Part shown: positions 55,625 through 63,366 of the stretch, one piece after another
Layout of the letters: every line of letters starts with the position of its first letter
Numbering within the stretch: the first letter of the stretch is position 1
Translations under genes and position numbers: made by a program
Notes under the pieces: generated by a model
Told to the model about the DNA's origin: nothing
What the model saw: only the letters and a program-made list of their open reading frames with translations
Database searches by the model: none
NCBI RefSeq assembly: GCF_009709575.1
Contig: NZ_WIXO01000001.1
Coordinates: forward strand, 3,288,001-3,352,000
Direction: 5' to 3'
Source of the DNA: Streptomyces taklimakanensis
Lineage (GTDB): Bacteria > Actinomycetota > Actinomycetes > Streptomycetales > Streptomycetaceae
DNA: 64,000 bases

Positions 55625-56305
55625 ATGCCGCAGGTGCGGGTGTACGTGTCCATACCGCTGCCGGTCGAGGAGGTGTTCGGGTACCTGGCCGACGGACGCA
55701 ACCTGGCCGCCTGGCACTCGGGGACGATGTCGGTGCGCCCGACGGATCCGGGCGAGGGGGCCGGGCGGTCCGGCGAGGTGTACCGCTACCGCTTTCCCGG
55801 GCGCCGCCGCGAGTGCGAACTGCGGCGGGTGGTGTACGAGCCCCCGTCACGGGTGGGTTTCGCGGGACAGCGCATGTGGACGCCGCTGGGTTGCCAGGTG
55901 CCCCGGTTCGACTTTCGGCTGTGGCCGTGGGAGGGCGGCGGGTGCCGGGTGGAGGTGGGTGTGACCTGCTCGCTGGGCGGCGCGATGCTGCTGTTGTGGC
56001 CGGTGGTGGCGTGCGGTTGGCGGCGCGACCTCCCGATGGACGCGCGGGCGCTGTACGAGCGGCTGACCGGTGCGGACGAGCGGGCGGCGGAGACCCCCGT
56101 GAGCGAGGTGAGCCGGTCCGCCGGCGGTGGTCCGGCCGGCCGCGACCCGGAGCGGCCCGACGCCGGGGCGGCGGGCGCCGCCCCGGGGCCCGAGATCGGC
56201 ACCGATCCGGGGTTCGGCACCGTCGAGCCCGCCTGGCGCCGTGCCGCGACCCCGTCGCCGGTCCGGCCGGCGCGCCGCTTCCGCCTCCCGGTCCTGCACG
56301 GCTGA
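55625..56305 (+). CDS. SRPBCC (START-like) protein
   Basis: 226 residues. Residues 1-140 give the polyketide-cyclase/dehydrase fold: VYVSIPLPVEEVFGYLADGR, NLAAWHSGTMSVRPTDPGEG, VYRYRFPGRRRECELRRVVY, then a membrane-like GGAMLLLWPVVACGWRRDLP. The last 75 residues are a Pro/Gly/Ala-rich tail. START-like proteins bind hydrophobic ligands or co-act in polyketide and lipid metabolism. Start by AGGAGG 6 bases upstream. Confidence 0.75.
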   Translation: MPQVRVYVSIPLPVEEVFGYLADGRNLAAWHSGTMSVRPTDPGEGAGRSGEVYRYRFPGRRRECELRRVVYEPPSRVGFAGQRMWTPLGCQVPRFDFRLWPWEGGGCRVEVGVTCSLGGAMLLLWPVVACGWRRDLPMDARALYERLTGADERAAETPVSEVSRSAGGGPAGRDPERPDAGAAGAAPGPEIGTDPGFGTVEPAWRRAATPSPVRPARRFRLPVLHG

Positions 56306-56317
56306 CCAGGGCGAGCC

Positions 56318-56357
56318 GGCCCCGCGCCCCGCCGCGACGACGGTGGGGCGCGGGGCC
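56318..56357. terminator. Bidirectional terminator
   Basis: GGCCCCGCGCCCC / GGGGCGCGGGGCC, perfect 13-bp stem. Confidence 0.75.
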
Positions 56358-56430
56358 GGAGGGGCACGGGGACCCCGGGGCCGCAGGGCGCGGTACCCCG
56401 GCGAGCCCGCGGGGCGGAGGAACGGGGCCG

Positions 56431-57459
56431 TCAGCGGCTGAGCGGATCGCGGTGGAGCAGCCGCACCCGTCCCTCCACCATCGCGCCCAGCCCTTCCACC
56501 GCGCAGACGGCGGGCTGCTCGGCCACGTGCACCGGCATCCCGGTGGCCTGGCGCAGCATCGAGTCCAGCCCCGGCAGCAGCGCGCTGCCGCCGACCAGCA
56601 TGATCCCCCGGTCGGCGAGGTCGGCGACCAGGTCGGGCTGGCACTGGCGCAGCACGCCGCGGATGGCGTCCACCATCGCGGTCAGCGGGGGACGGATGGC
56701 GGCGCGCACGCTCTCGGTGTCCACGCAGACCGTGCGGAACAGCCCGGTGGACACGTCCCGGCCGTACACCTCGGCCTCGGACTGCTCGGGCGGCGCGACG
56801 GAGAGCGCCAGGTGCAGGGGGTGGACGGCCTGGTGGGGGAGCATCAGTTCGTGCTGGTTGCGCAGGTGCTGGATGACGGCCCGATCGATGATCTCGCCGC
56901 CCACCGGGACCGTCTCCGCGGCGACGATCGAGCCCAGCGAGAGCACCGCGACGTGGGAGCTGGCCGCTCCGCACATCACGATCATCGTGGCCTCGGGTTC
57001 CTCGACCGGCAGCCCGGAGCCCACGGCGGCGGCGATGAGGCTGTCCACCAGTTCCACCCGCCGCGCCCCCATTCCGGTGAGCGTCTCGACGGCGGCGCGC
57101 TGGACGAGCGGCTCGGCGTCGTGCGGGACGCACACGGCGGCGCGCAGCATCGGCTTGCGCCGCCAGGCCCGGCGGATGCGGTCGCCGATCAGGGCGCGCA
57201 GCATGCGCCGGGCCATGTCGATGTCCACCACCGTTCCGTTGGAGACCGGCCGTACGACCCGGATGTGTTCGGGGGTGCGGCCGACCATCCGCTCGGCCGG
57301 GGCGCCGACCGCGATCAGGGCGCCGGAGCGGGTGTTGACGGCGACCGCGGACGGGGCGTCCACGATGACGCCGAACCGTTTGAGGTAGACCCGGGTCCTG
57401 GCCGCGCCGAGGTCGACGGCTACGGTACAGCGGCGCAGTTGCTCAAGGCTGACGGTCAC
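56431..57459 (-). CDS. mbl: MreB-like actin homologue (Mbl type)
   Basis: 342 residues. Actin/Hsp70 fold: phosphate-1 CTVAVDLGAARTRVYLKRFG, RPVSNGTVVDIDMARRMLRA, AVCVPHDAEPLVQRAAVETL, phosphate-2 region MIVMCGAASSHVAVLSLGSI (the usual DIGGGTT is degenerate), and adenosine motif IMLVGGSALLPGLDSML. Degenerate nucleotide-binding loops and isolated position (no mreCD) match the Mbl of Streptomyces, which contributes to spore-wall assembly with MreB. Confidence 0.82.
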   Translation of the reverse strand: MTVSLEQLRRCTVAVDLGAARTRVYLKRFGVIVDAPSAVAVNTRSGALIAVGAPAERMVGRTPEHIRVVRPVSNGTVVDIDMARRMLRALIGDRIRRAWRRKPMLRAAVCVPHDAEPLVQRAAVETLTGMGARRVELVDSLIAAAVGSGLPVEEPEATMIVMCGAASSHVAVLSLGSIVAAETVPVGGEIIDRAVIQHLRNQHELMLPHQAVHPLHLALSVAPPEQSEAEVYGRDVSTGLFRTVCVDTESVRAAIRPPLTAMVDAIRGVLRQCQPDLVADLADRGIMLVGGSALLPGLDSMLRQATGMPVHVAEQPAVCAVEGLGAMVEGRVRLLHRDPLSR

Positions 57460-57631
57460 AGCGGCATCTCCCCGTGGTGGCGGCGTGGTCGGACCGCCGG
57501 AGAGACGGCCCCGATCCTCATGGTGGGGGCCGTGCCACGACCCCGCGCGCTGGACTGATCCGGACGGGCGAGGAGCCGCCCGGGGCCCGTACGCGCCGAG
57601 TGCCGCGCCGCTCCGGGAAGGTGATGACCGG

Positions 57632-59590
57632 TCAGGCGGCGCCGGCCCGTGTGGTGGTCCGGCCGGTGCCCCCTCCGAGCTCCCCGTCCGCCCCGCTCGT
57701 CCCGTCCGACCCGTACCCGTTCCGCGGCCCGTCCCCGCCGAACTGGGTGCGGTACAGCTCCAGGTACCGGCCGCCCGCCGCCAGCAGGTCCTCGTGGGTG
57801 CCGCGCTCGATGATCCGGCCGTCCTCGACCACCAGGATCAGGTCGGCGGCCCGGATCGTGGAGAGACGGTGGGCGATCACCACGGAGGTACGGCCGCGCA
57901 GCGCCTCGGCCAGCGCCTCCTGGACGGCGGCCTCGGAGGCGGTGTCCAGATGGGCGGTGGCCTCGTCGAGGATCACCACCCTCGGCCGGGCCAGCAGCAG
58001 CCGGGCGATGGTCAGCCGCTGGCGCTCGCCGCCGGAGAGGCGGTAGCCGCGCTCCCCGACGATGGTGTCCAGGCCGTCGGGCAGGGAGGCGACCAGGCGG
58101 TCCAGCCGGGCCCGGCGCAGCGCGTCCCACAGCTCCTCCTCGCTCGCCTCCGGGCGGGCGAACAGCAGGTTGGCGCGGATCGACTCGTGGAAGAGGTGGC
58201 CGTCCTGGGTCACCATGCCGAGCGTGGCCCGCAGGGACCGGAAGGTCAACTCCCGTACGTCGACACCGCCGATCCGCACCGCGCCGCGGTCCACGTCGTA
58301 CAGCCTCGGCAACAGTTGGGCGATGGTGGACTTGCCCGCGCCGGAGGAGCCGACCAGCGCCACCATCTGTCCGGGCTCGGCGCGGAAGGACACCCCGTGC
58401 AACACCTGTTCGCCGCCGCGGGAGTCGAGGACGGCGACCTCCTCCAGGGAGGCCAGGGAGACCTTCTCGGCCGACGGGTAGGAGAAGTCCACACCGTCGA
58501 ACTCGACCGGGACCGGACCGTCGGGCACCTCGCGGGCGTCGGGCCGCTCCTCGATCAGGGGCTTGAGGTCCAGCACCTCGAAGACCCGCTGGAAGCTGAC
58601 CAGCGCGCCCATCACCTCCACCCGGGCCCCGGCCAGCGCGGTCAGCGGGGCGTAGAGCCGGGTGAGCAGCAGGGCCAGGGCCACCACCGAGCCCGCGTCC
58701 AGGCTCCCGCGCAGCGCGAACCAACCGCCCAGCCCGTAGACGAGGGCCAGGGCCAGGGCGGAGACGGCGGTGAGGGAGGTGATGAAGACGTGCTGGACCA
58801 TGGCGGTGCGCACCCCGATGTCGCGGACGCGCCGGGCCCGCGCGGCGAACTCCTCCGACTCCTCCGCCGGGCGTCCGAAGAGCTTGACCAGGGTGGCGCC
58901 GGGCGCGGAGAACCGCTCGGTCATCTGCGTCCCCATGGCCGCGTTGTGGCCGGCGGCCTCCCGGGAGAGTCGGGCCAGCCGGCGGCCCATCCGCCGCGCG
59001 GGCAGCAGGAAGACCGGCAGCAGGAGCAGGGCGAGCAGGGTGACCTGCCAGGACAGTCGTGCCATCACCGCCACCGTCAGCAGCAGCGTGACGAGGTTGC
59101 CGACCACCGAGGAGAGGGTGTTGCTGAAGGCCCGCTGGGCTCCGATGACGTCGTTGTTCAGCCGACTGACCAGCGCACCGGTGCGGGTGCGGGTGAAGAA
59201 GGCGATCGGCATCCGCTGGACGTGGTCGAAGACGGCCGTGCGCAGGCCCAGGATCAGCCCCTCGCCGATCCGGGCCGACAGCCACCGGGTCAGCAGTCCG
59301 AGCCCCGCCTCGGCCACCGCGATGGCCGCGATCGCGGCGGCCAGCCACCCGACCGTGCCGGCCGCCGCGCCGTCGACGATCGCGTCGACGACCCGGCCGG
59401 CGAGCAGCGGAGTGGCCACGGTCAGCAGCGCCGCGACCGTGCTGCACAGCAGGAAGAGCGTCAGTCGGCGTCGGTGGGGACGGGCGAAGCCCGCGATGCG
59501 GCGCAGGACGGCCCGGGAGAAGGGCGGTTGCTCCTGTGGGGCGTGACGCGCCTGGTACAGCGCGTTCCAGGCGGTGGACTCCATGCTCAT
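57632..59590 (-). CDS. ABC exporter (fused membrane and ATPase domains)
   Basis: 652 residues. Six-helix type IV exporter domain (RRRLTLFLLCSTVAALLTVA; ALSVVGNLVTLLLTVAVMAR-like; YGLGGWFALRGSLDAGSVVA) and a C-terminal ATPase with GSSGAGKST Walker A, LSGGERQRLTIARLL signature and VVILDEATAHLD Walker B. Half-transporter, works as a dimer; exports lipids, peptides or drugs. The MerR-type promoter upstream points to induction by a toxic compound. Confidence 0.92.
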   Translation of the reverse strand: MSMESTAWNALYQARHAPQEQPPFSRAVLRRIAGFARPHRRRLTLFLLCSTVAALLTVATPLLAGRVVDAIVDGAAAGTVGWLAAAIAAIAVAEAGLGLLTRWLSARIGEGLILGLRTAVFDHVQRMPIAFFTRTRTGALVSRLNNDVIGAQRAFSNTLSSVVGNLVTLLLTVAVMARLSWQVTLLALLLLPVFLLPARRMGRRLARLSREAAGHNAAMGTQMTERFSAPGATLVKLFGRPAEESEEFAARARRVRDIGVRTAMVQHVFITSLTAVSALALALVYGLGGWFALRGSLDAGSVVALALLLTRLYAPLTALAGARVEVMGALVSFQRVFEVLDLKPLIEERPDAREVPDGPVPVEFDGVDFSYPSAEKVSLASLEEVAVLDSRGGEQVLHGVSFRAEPGQMVALVGSSGAGKSTIAQLLPRLYDVDRGAVRIGGVDVRELTFRSLRATLGMVTQDGHLFHESIRANLLFARPEASEEELWDALRRARLDRLVASLPDGLDTIVGERGYRLSGGERQRLTIARLLLARPRVVILDEATAHLDTASEAAVQEALAEALRGRTSVVIAHRLSTIRAADLILVVEDGRIIERGTHEDLLAAGGRYLELYRTQFGGDGPRNGYGSDGTSGADGELGGGTGRTTTRAGAA

Positions 59591-59624
59591 CGGGGTCTCC
59601 TCGCGGTCGGGCGTCGTGGTCCGG

Positions 59625-59655
59625 ACGGTAGTTCTTCAAGTCGACTTGAGGTCAA
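59625..59655 (-). promoter_or_regulatory. MerR-type promoter of the ABC exporter
   Basis: Minus strand -35 TTGACC (59650-59655), 19-bp spacer containing the perfect palindrome CAAGTCGACTTG, -10 TACCGT (59625-59630). This is the classical operator of MerR/SoxR-type activators; the nearest MerR gene in the window is 9 kb away. Confidence 0.8.
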
Positions 59656-59895
59656 GCACGGTTCGGGGTCGGCGGCCGGCGCGTGTCCCCCGGCCCGCGC
59701 GGGTCCGTCGGGAACGTGAGGCCGAATCGGAGCGTTCAGCCGGTGGGACAGGGTTCCGCCGGGGGTACCCGTCGGGGGATCATTCGGGTGACCACCGACA
59801 TCGACGCGGACGGGGAGCGGCGTGGCGCCGCGGTCCCGACGGCACCGGCCCCTCCGCTCCGCATCCCACCGACCATGGGCTTGCCAGGGGGAAAC

Positions 59896-60276
59896 ATGAC
59901 CGCTACCGGCGCACCCGAGGGTCGGTTCCGCGAGGACCGGCTCTTCTCCGCGCTGGCCAACCCGACCCGACGCGAGGTGCTGCGGCTGCTCCGGGTGGAG
60001 GGGCCGCAGCCCGTGCAACGGCTGGCCGACCACTTCGACATGCGACGACCGAGCCTCTCGGAGCACCTGAGGGTGCTGCGGGAGGCCGGTCTGGTCAGCG
60101 AGCGTCGCCGGGGTCGGGAGAGGCACTACCGACTGGAGGCCGGACCGCTCAGCGAGGTGCGGGACTGGCTCGGTCCGTACGAACGGTTCTGGCACGACTC
60201 CCCGGGAGGGCCGGGCGATCCGGGCGGCCCGGGCGCTCCGGCGGACCGGCGGGGGGCCGGCGACGCCGGCGCGTGA
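59896..60276 (+). CDS. ArsR-type winged-helix regulator
   Basis: 126 residues. FSALANPTRREVLRLLRVEG, VQRLADHFDMRRPSLSEHLR, LREAGLVSERRRGRERHYRL is a textbook ArsR winged helix; no cysteine metal site. C-terminal tail Gly/Pro-rich. ATG with GGGGGAAAC chosen; an upstream in-frame GTG is possible but gives a low-complexity extension. Divergent from the ABC exporter and so a possible co-regulator of it. Confidence 0.82.
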   Translation: MTATGAPEGRFREDRLFSALANPTRREVLRLLRVEGPQPVQRLADHFDMRRPSLSEHLRVLREAGLVSERRRGRERHYRLEAGPLSEVRDWLGPYERFWHDSPGGPGDPGGPGAPADRRGAGDAGA

Positions 60277-60281
60277 GCGGC

Positions 60282-60327
60282 GGCGCCCGGCTCCGAGCGC
60301 GCGGTGCGCGCCCCGGAGCCGGGTGCC
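60282..60327 (+). terminator. Terminator of the ArsR-type gene
   Basis: GGCGCCCGGCTCCG / CGGAGCCGGGTGCC stem with inner pairing. Confidence 0.7.
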
Positions 60328-60424
60328 GCGAGGTGCGTCCGGCCGGTCGGCCGGCCGGCCGGCCGGCGCCCGAACGTGAATCCGGCGCTCGACCCGTTGT
60401 CATGACACCGTGACAGGGCGTCCT

Positions 60425-60459
60425 GCACGTGCATCTTCACGTGCATCCGCACGTGAACG
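60425..60459. repeat. Three 12-bp direct repeats before the DUF397 gene
   Basis: CACGTGCATCTT, CACGTGCATCCG, CACGTGAACGGC at exact 12-base period (60426, 60438, 60450). The reverse form GATGCACGTG is found before the XRE gene. Likely binding sites of that XRE protein. Confidence 0.65.
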
Positions 60460-60529
60460 GCGTTATGATCCGGGGAAGTCGACCGTTCCAACCCTGACCG
60501 CACCCGACCGCACCGTCCGGGAGAGTCCG

Positions 60530-60769
60530 ATGCCCCACGCGTACAACGGCATGGCAGCCAGGGACCTCCACGGGGTCGTCTGGCAGAAGAGCAGACACAG
60601 CAACTCCCAGGGAGCCTGCGTGGAGTTCGCCAAGCTGCCCGGCGGCGACGTGGCCGTACGGAACTCGCGCTACCCGGACGGCCCCGCGCTGGTCTACACC
60701 CCGGCCGAGGTCGAGGCGATGTTGCTCGGCGCCAAGGACGGCGAGTTCGACCACCTCATACAGGACTGA
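60530..60769 (+). CDS. DUF397 protein of a whiJ-type cassette
   Basis: 79 residues: LHGVVWQKSRHSNSQGACVE, GDVAVRNSRYPDGPALVYTP, EVEAMLLGAKDGEFDHLI, the full DUF397 pattern. These small acidic proteins are encoded beside XRE/DUF5753 regulators in Streptomyces (whiJ, bldB-associated, abaA loci) and are thought to antagonise them. The 3' end overlaps the convergent ATPase gene by 14 bases. Confidence 0.88.
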   Translation: MPHAYNGMAARDLHGVVWQKSRHSNSQGACVEFAKLPGGDVAVRNSRYPDGPALVYTPAEVEAMLLGAKDGEFDHLIQD

Positions 60770-61346
60770 CGCCCGAAACCCGCTCCGGGTTCAGTCGGAA
60801 GAGCGCCCACACCACTTTTCCGGGCGCGGGTTCCTCCATGGGGCGCCACCCCCAGTCGTCGCTGAAGGACTCGACGAGGAAGAGGCCGCGCCCCGACTCG
60901 GGGGCGTCCTCGGCGAAGGCGTCCAGGAGGTCCGGCCATCCGGCGCCGTCCGGGCACACGGTCCCGTCCGGATCGAGGCCGGCGAAGTCGGGTGCCTTGG
61001 CGACCGGCGCGGCCCTGCTGGGATCGCGCACGGCGCACACCAGCCGCCCGGACCAGTGCATCAGGTGGAGCCGCACGGGGGGATCGAGGATTTCACCGGG
61101 GACCGCACCGGGCACTCCGTGCCGCAGGGCGTTGGTCACCAGCTCCGAGACCACGAGGGTCACGGTGTCGAAATGGCCGCTCAACCGCCAGTGCGACAGG
61201 ACGCTGCGAGTGAACTCGCGGGCCGTCTTCACCGCCTCGTAGCGCGGCTGGAGCGCGCAGGAGGCCGATCCGGAGAGCGTTTCGGGGTCGAGCGGCGGGA
61301 AGCCATGCCATAACCGGTCGAGCACGGTCGGTCCTTCGGTCCCCAT
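60756..61346 (-). CDS. HATPase_c (anti-sigma/RsbW-like) protein
   Basis: 196 residues. GHL-type ATPase motifs: VVSELVTNALRHG (N box, residues 64-76), RLVCAVRDPSRAAP (G1), ESGRGLFLVESFSDDWG (G2). Such AbaA-orfD-type proteins form the third member of whiJ cassettes; related to serine kinases that control sigma factors. Starts divergently from the XRE gene. Confidence 0.85.
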   Translation of the reverse strand: MGTEGPTVLDRLWHGFPPLDPETLSGSASCALQPRYEAVKTAREFTRSVLSHWRLSGHFDTVTLVVSELVTNALRHGVPGAVPGEILDPPVRLHLMHWSGRLVCAVRDPSRAAPVAKAPDFAGLDPDGTVCPDGAGWPDLLDAFAEDAPESGRGLFLVESFSDDWGWRPMEEPAPGKVVWALFRLNPERVSGVSPV

Positions 61347-61517
61347 GACGAGACACTCCTGGCATTGCGGCGGTCATGGCCCTGTCGGACCCCGTCAGCG
61401 GTGGTGCTCCGTTACGCGTTCCGCTCGTTGCGCTGCGTCGGTGGATCGTGGGCAGGCGCAAGTTCCCTGATTCGGGGTGCACTTGTGCCGTTCCCATGGT
61501 TCCCAATGCTCACACCG

Positions 61518-61540
61518 GATGCAAGGGCAGATGCACGTGC
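61518..61540. promoter_or_regulatory. Repeat sites upstream of the XRE gene
   Basis: GATGCAAGGG and GATGCACGTG start 12 bases apart (61518, 61530); the second is the exact complement of CACGTGCATC found before the DUF397 gene. Probable autoregulatory sites. Confidence 0.5.
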
Positions 61541-61629
61541 ACGCGCGACTTTCGATTGTGAGTAACCGCATGGGCACGCAACGAAGGCATTAGTGGCAGA
61601 CTGCCCTTGTGCCAGGGGTGGAGAGCTGA

Positions 61630-62532
61630 ATGCAAACAGGAGCATTTCCGGTGAAAAACGGAGTGAACGGGGCCAACGGGTCGAGTGGGTCCATGGTGCG
61701 CCGCATCCTGCTCGGTTCCCAGCTGCGGCGGCTCCGCGAGGCCCGCGGCGTCACGCGCGAGGCGGCCGGATATTCCATCCGGGCCTCCGAATCGAAGATC
61801 AGCCGCATGGAGTTGGGACGGGTGAGCTTCAAGGCGAGAGACGTGGCGGACCTGCTCACGCTGTACGGCATCACCGACGAGGCGGAGCGCGAACCGCTCC
61901 TGAGCCTCGCCCGCGAGTCCAGCGTCGCGGGCTGGTGGCACAACTACAGCGACGTGCTGCCCAACTGGTTCCAGACGTACGTCGGACTGGAGGGCGCCGC
62001 CTCCCACATCGGGGTGTACGAGGTGCAGTTCGTCTCCGGCCTGCTCCAGACGGAGGCGTACGCCAGGGCGGTCGTCACCAGCGGCCACCGCACCGGACTG
62101 TCGAAGGAGGAGGTGGACCGCCGCGTCGCCCTGCGGCTGGAGCGGCAGAAGCTGCTGCTGTCGGACCAGGCGCCGCGGTTCCGCTGCGTGCTCGACGAGG
62201 CGGCACTGCGCCGTCCGTACGGTGGCCGGGAGGTGATGGGGGCTCAGCTGGCCCATCTGGTGGAGCTCTCCGAACTGCCGCACGTCACCCTCCAGGTGAT
62301 GCCGTTCGACACCGGTGGCCACCCGGCCGAGAGCGGGGCGTTCACGCTGCTGCGCTTCCCCGAGTCCGAGATCTCGGACATCGTCTACCTGGAGCACCTC
62401 ACCAGCGCCCTCTACGTCGACAAGCCGGACGAGGTCGCCCAGTACGAGCACGTGCTCGACCGTCTGCTGGAGGACAGCCTCAGCCCGGAACGCACCCGCG
62501 ACCTGCTGAGGGAGCTCCACCGCTCCCGTTGA
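61630..62532 (+). CDS. XRE-family regulator with DUF5753 domain (WhiJ-like)
   Basis: 300 residues. N-terminal XRE HTH (LGSQLRRLREARGVTREAAG, YSIRASESKISRMELGRVSF), then DUF5753 (YEVQFVSGLLQTEAYARAVV; RQKLLLSDQAPRFRCVLDEA; LPHVTLQVMPFDTGGHPAES). Regulators of this type with DUF397 and HATPase partners tune antibiotic production and sporulation in Streptomyces. The cassette is complete and intact here. Confidence 0.9.
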   Translation: MQTGAFPVKNGVNGANGSSGSMVRRILLGSQLRRLREARGVTREAAGYSIRASESKISRMELGRVSFKARDVADLLTLYGITDEAEREPLLSLARESSVAGWWHNYSDVLPNWFQTYVGLEGAASHIGVYEVQFVSGLLQTEAYARAVVTSGHRTGLSKEEVDRRVALRLERQKLLLSDQAPRFRCVLDEAALRRPYGGREVMGAQLAHLVELSELPHVTLQVMPFDTGGHPAESGAFTLLRFPESEISDIVYLEHLTSALYVDKPDEVAQYEHVLDRLLEDSLSPERTRDLLRELHRSR

Positions 62533-62595
62533 CGGCCCGACCTTGGCAGGGCCGGGTGCGGCTGCGGCGTCCGTGGGGAAAAGGCGATCCACCGT

Positions 62596-62630
62596 GGGCC
62601 GTCGAGGACGGAACCTGTCCTCGACGGCCC
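62596..62630 (+). terminator. Terminator of the XRE gene
   Basis: Perfect 14-bp stem GGGCCGTCGAGGAC / GTCCTCGACGGCCC. Confidence 0.75.
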
Positions 62631-62693
62631 GTAGCGTCGTTCCCGTCGATGGGGCCAAAGGCGGCCCCACGAACCGACGGACGAGGAGTTCCC

Positions 62694-63257
62694 ATGCCTG
62701 TTGTGGTCGCCACCGAGGCCCCCGGCGACGAGCGCGGCGCCCTGCTCGCCTACCTGGAGGCCCAGCGCGGCGGCATCCGCCGCGCCCTCCACGGACTCAC
62801 CGACGAGCAGGCCCGCAGCCGACCGACCGTGAGCGCCTTCTCCCTGGCCGGGATCCTCAAGCACGTCGCGGTGGGCGAGCGCGGCGCCCTGCGCATGATG
62901 CGGGGCGAGCCGTTCGAATTCCGGCTCCAGGCGAAGGAGTGGGAGGACGGCCTGGCCGTCCGGGACGACGAGACGGTCGAGTCGCTGCTGGACCTCTACG
63001 CGCGGGTGGCGCGCGAGACCGAGGCGGCGGTGTTGGCGCTGCCCTCCCTGGACGAGACCTTCGAGGCCCCGCGGATGCCCTGGGACGAGGGCGGCCGGCG
63101 CTCCTGGCGGTGGGGCCTGCTCCACCAGATCGAGGAGACCGCGCGGCACGCGGGCCACGCGGACGTCATCCGCGAGACGATCGACGGCAAGGGGGCCTTC
63201 GACCTGGTCTTCGAGACGGGCGCGATGCCCGAGCCGGACTGGTCCTCGACGATGTGA
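62694..63257 (+). CDS. DinB/DUF664-family protein
   Basis: 187 residues, four-helix bundle: LLAYLEAQRGGIRRALHGLT, SLAGILKHVAVGERGALRMM (first metal His), VESLLDLYARVARETEAAVL, RWGLLHQIEETARHAGHADV (second and third His). DinB-like metalloenzymes include mycothiol-dependent transferases; the 3-His layout supports a Zn/Ni site. GAGGAG before the ATG. Confidence 0.88.
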   Translation: MPVVVATEAPGDERGALLAYLEAQRGGIRRALHGLTDEQARSRPTVSAFSLAGILKHVAVGERGALRMMRGEPFEFRLQAKEWEDGLAVRDDETVESLLDLYARVARETEAAVLALPSLDETFEAPRMPWDEGGRRSWRWGLLHQIEETARHAGHADVIRETIDGKGAFDLVFETGAMPEPDWSSTM

Positions 63258-63366
63258 CCACCGCCCCGCCCGGCCCTTCCCCGGTGCCGGGCGCGAGCCC
63301 CCGCCGCCGCCCGTCTACGCTGGTCGGCGGCGGGGGAAGGCCGTGGCGGAGCCCGGAAGGGGAACG

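Noticed and set aside
57485..59719. 744-residue plus-strand frame opposite the ABC exporter
   Set aside because: Third-position shadow of the exporter gene; amino-acid composition (GDGQ-rich) is non-protein-like.
60346..60366. GGCC/CCGG run after the ArsR-type gene as an operator
   Set aside because: Simple tetranucleotide repetition with no unique symmetry centre; more likely a slippage repeat.
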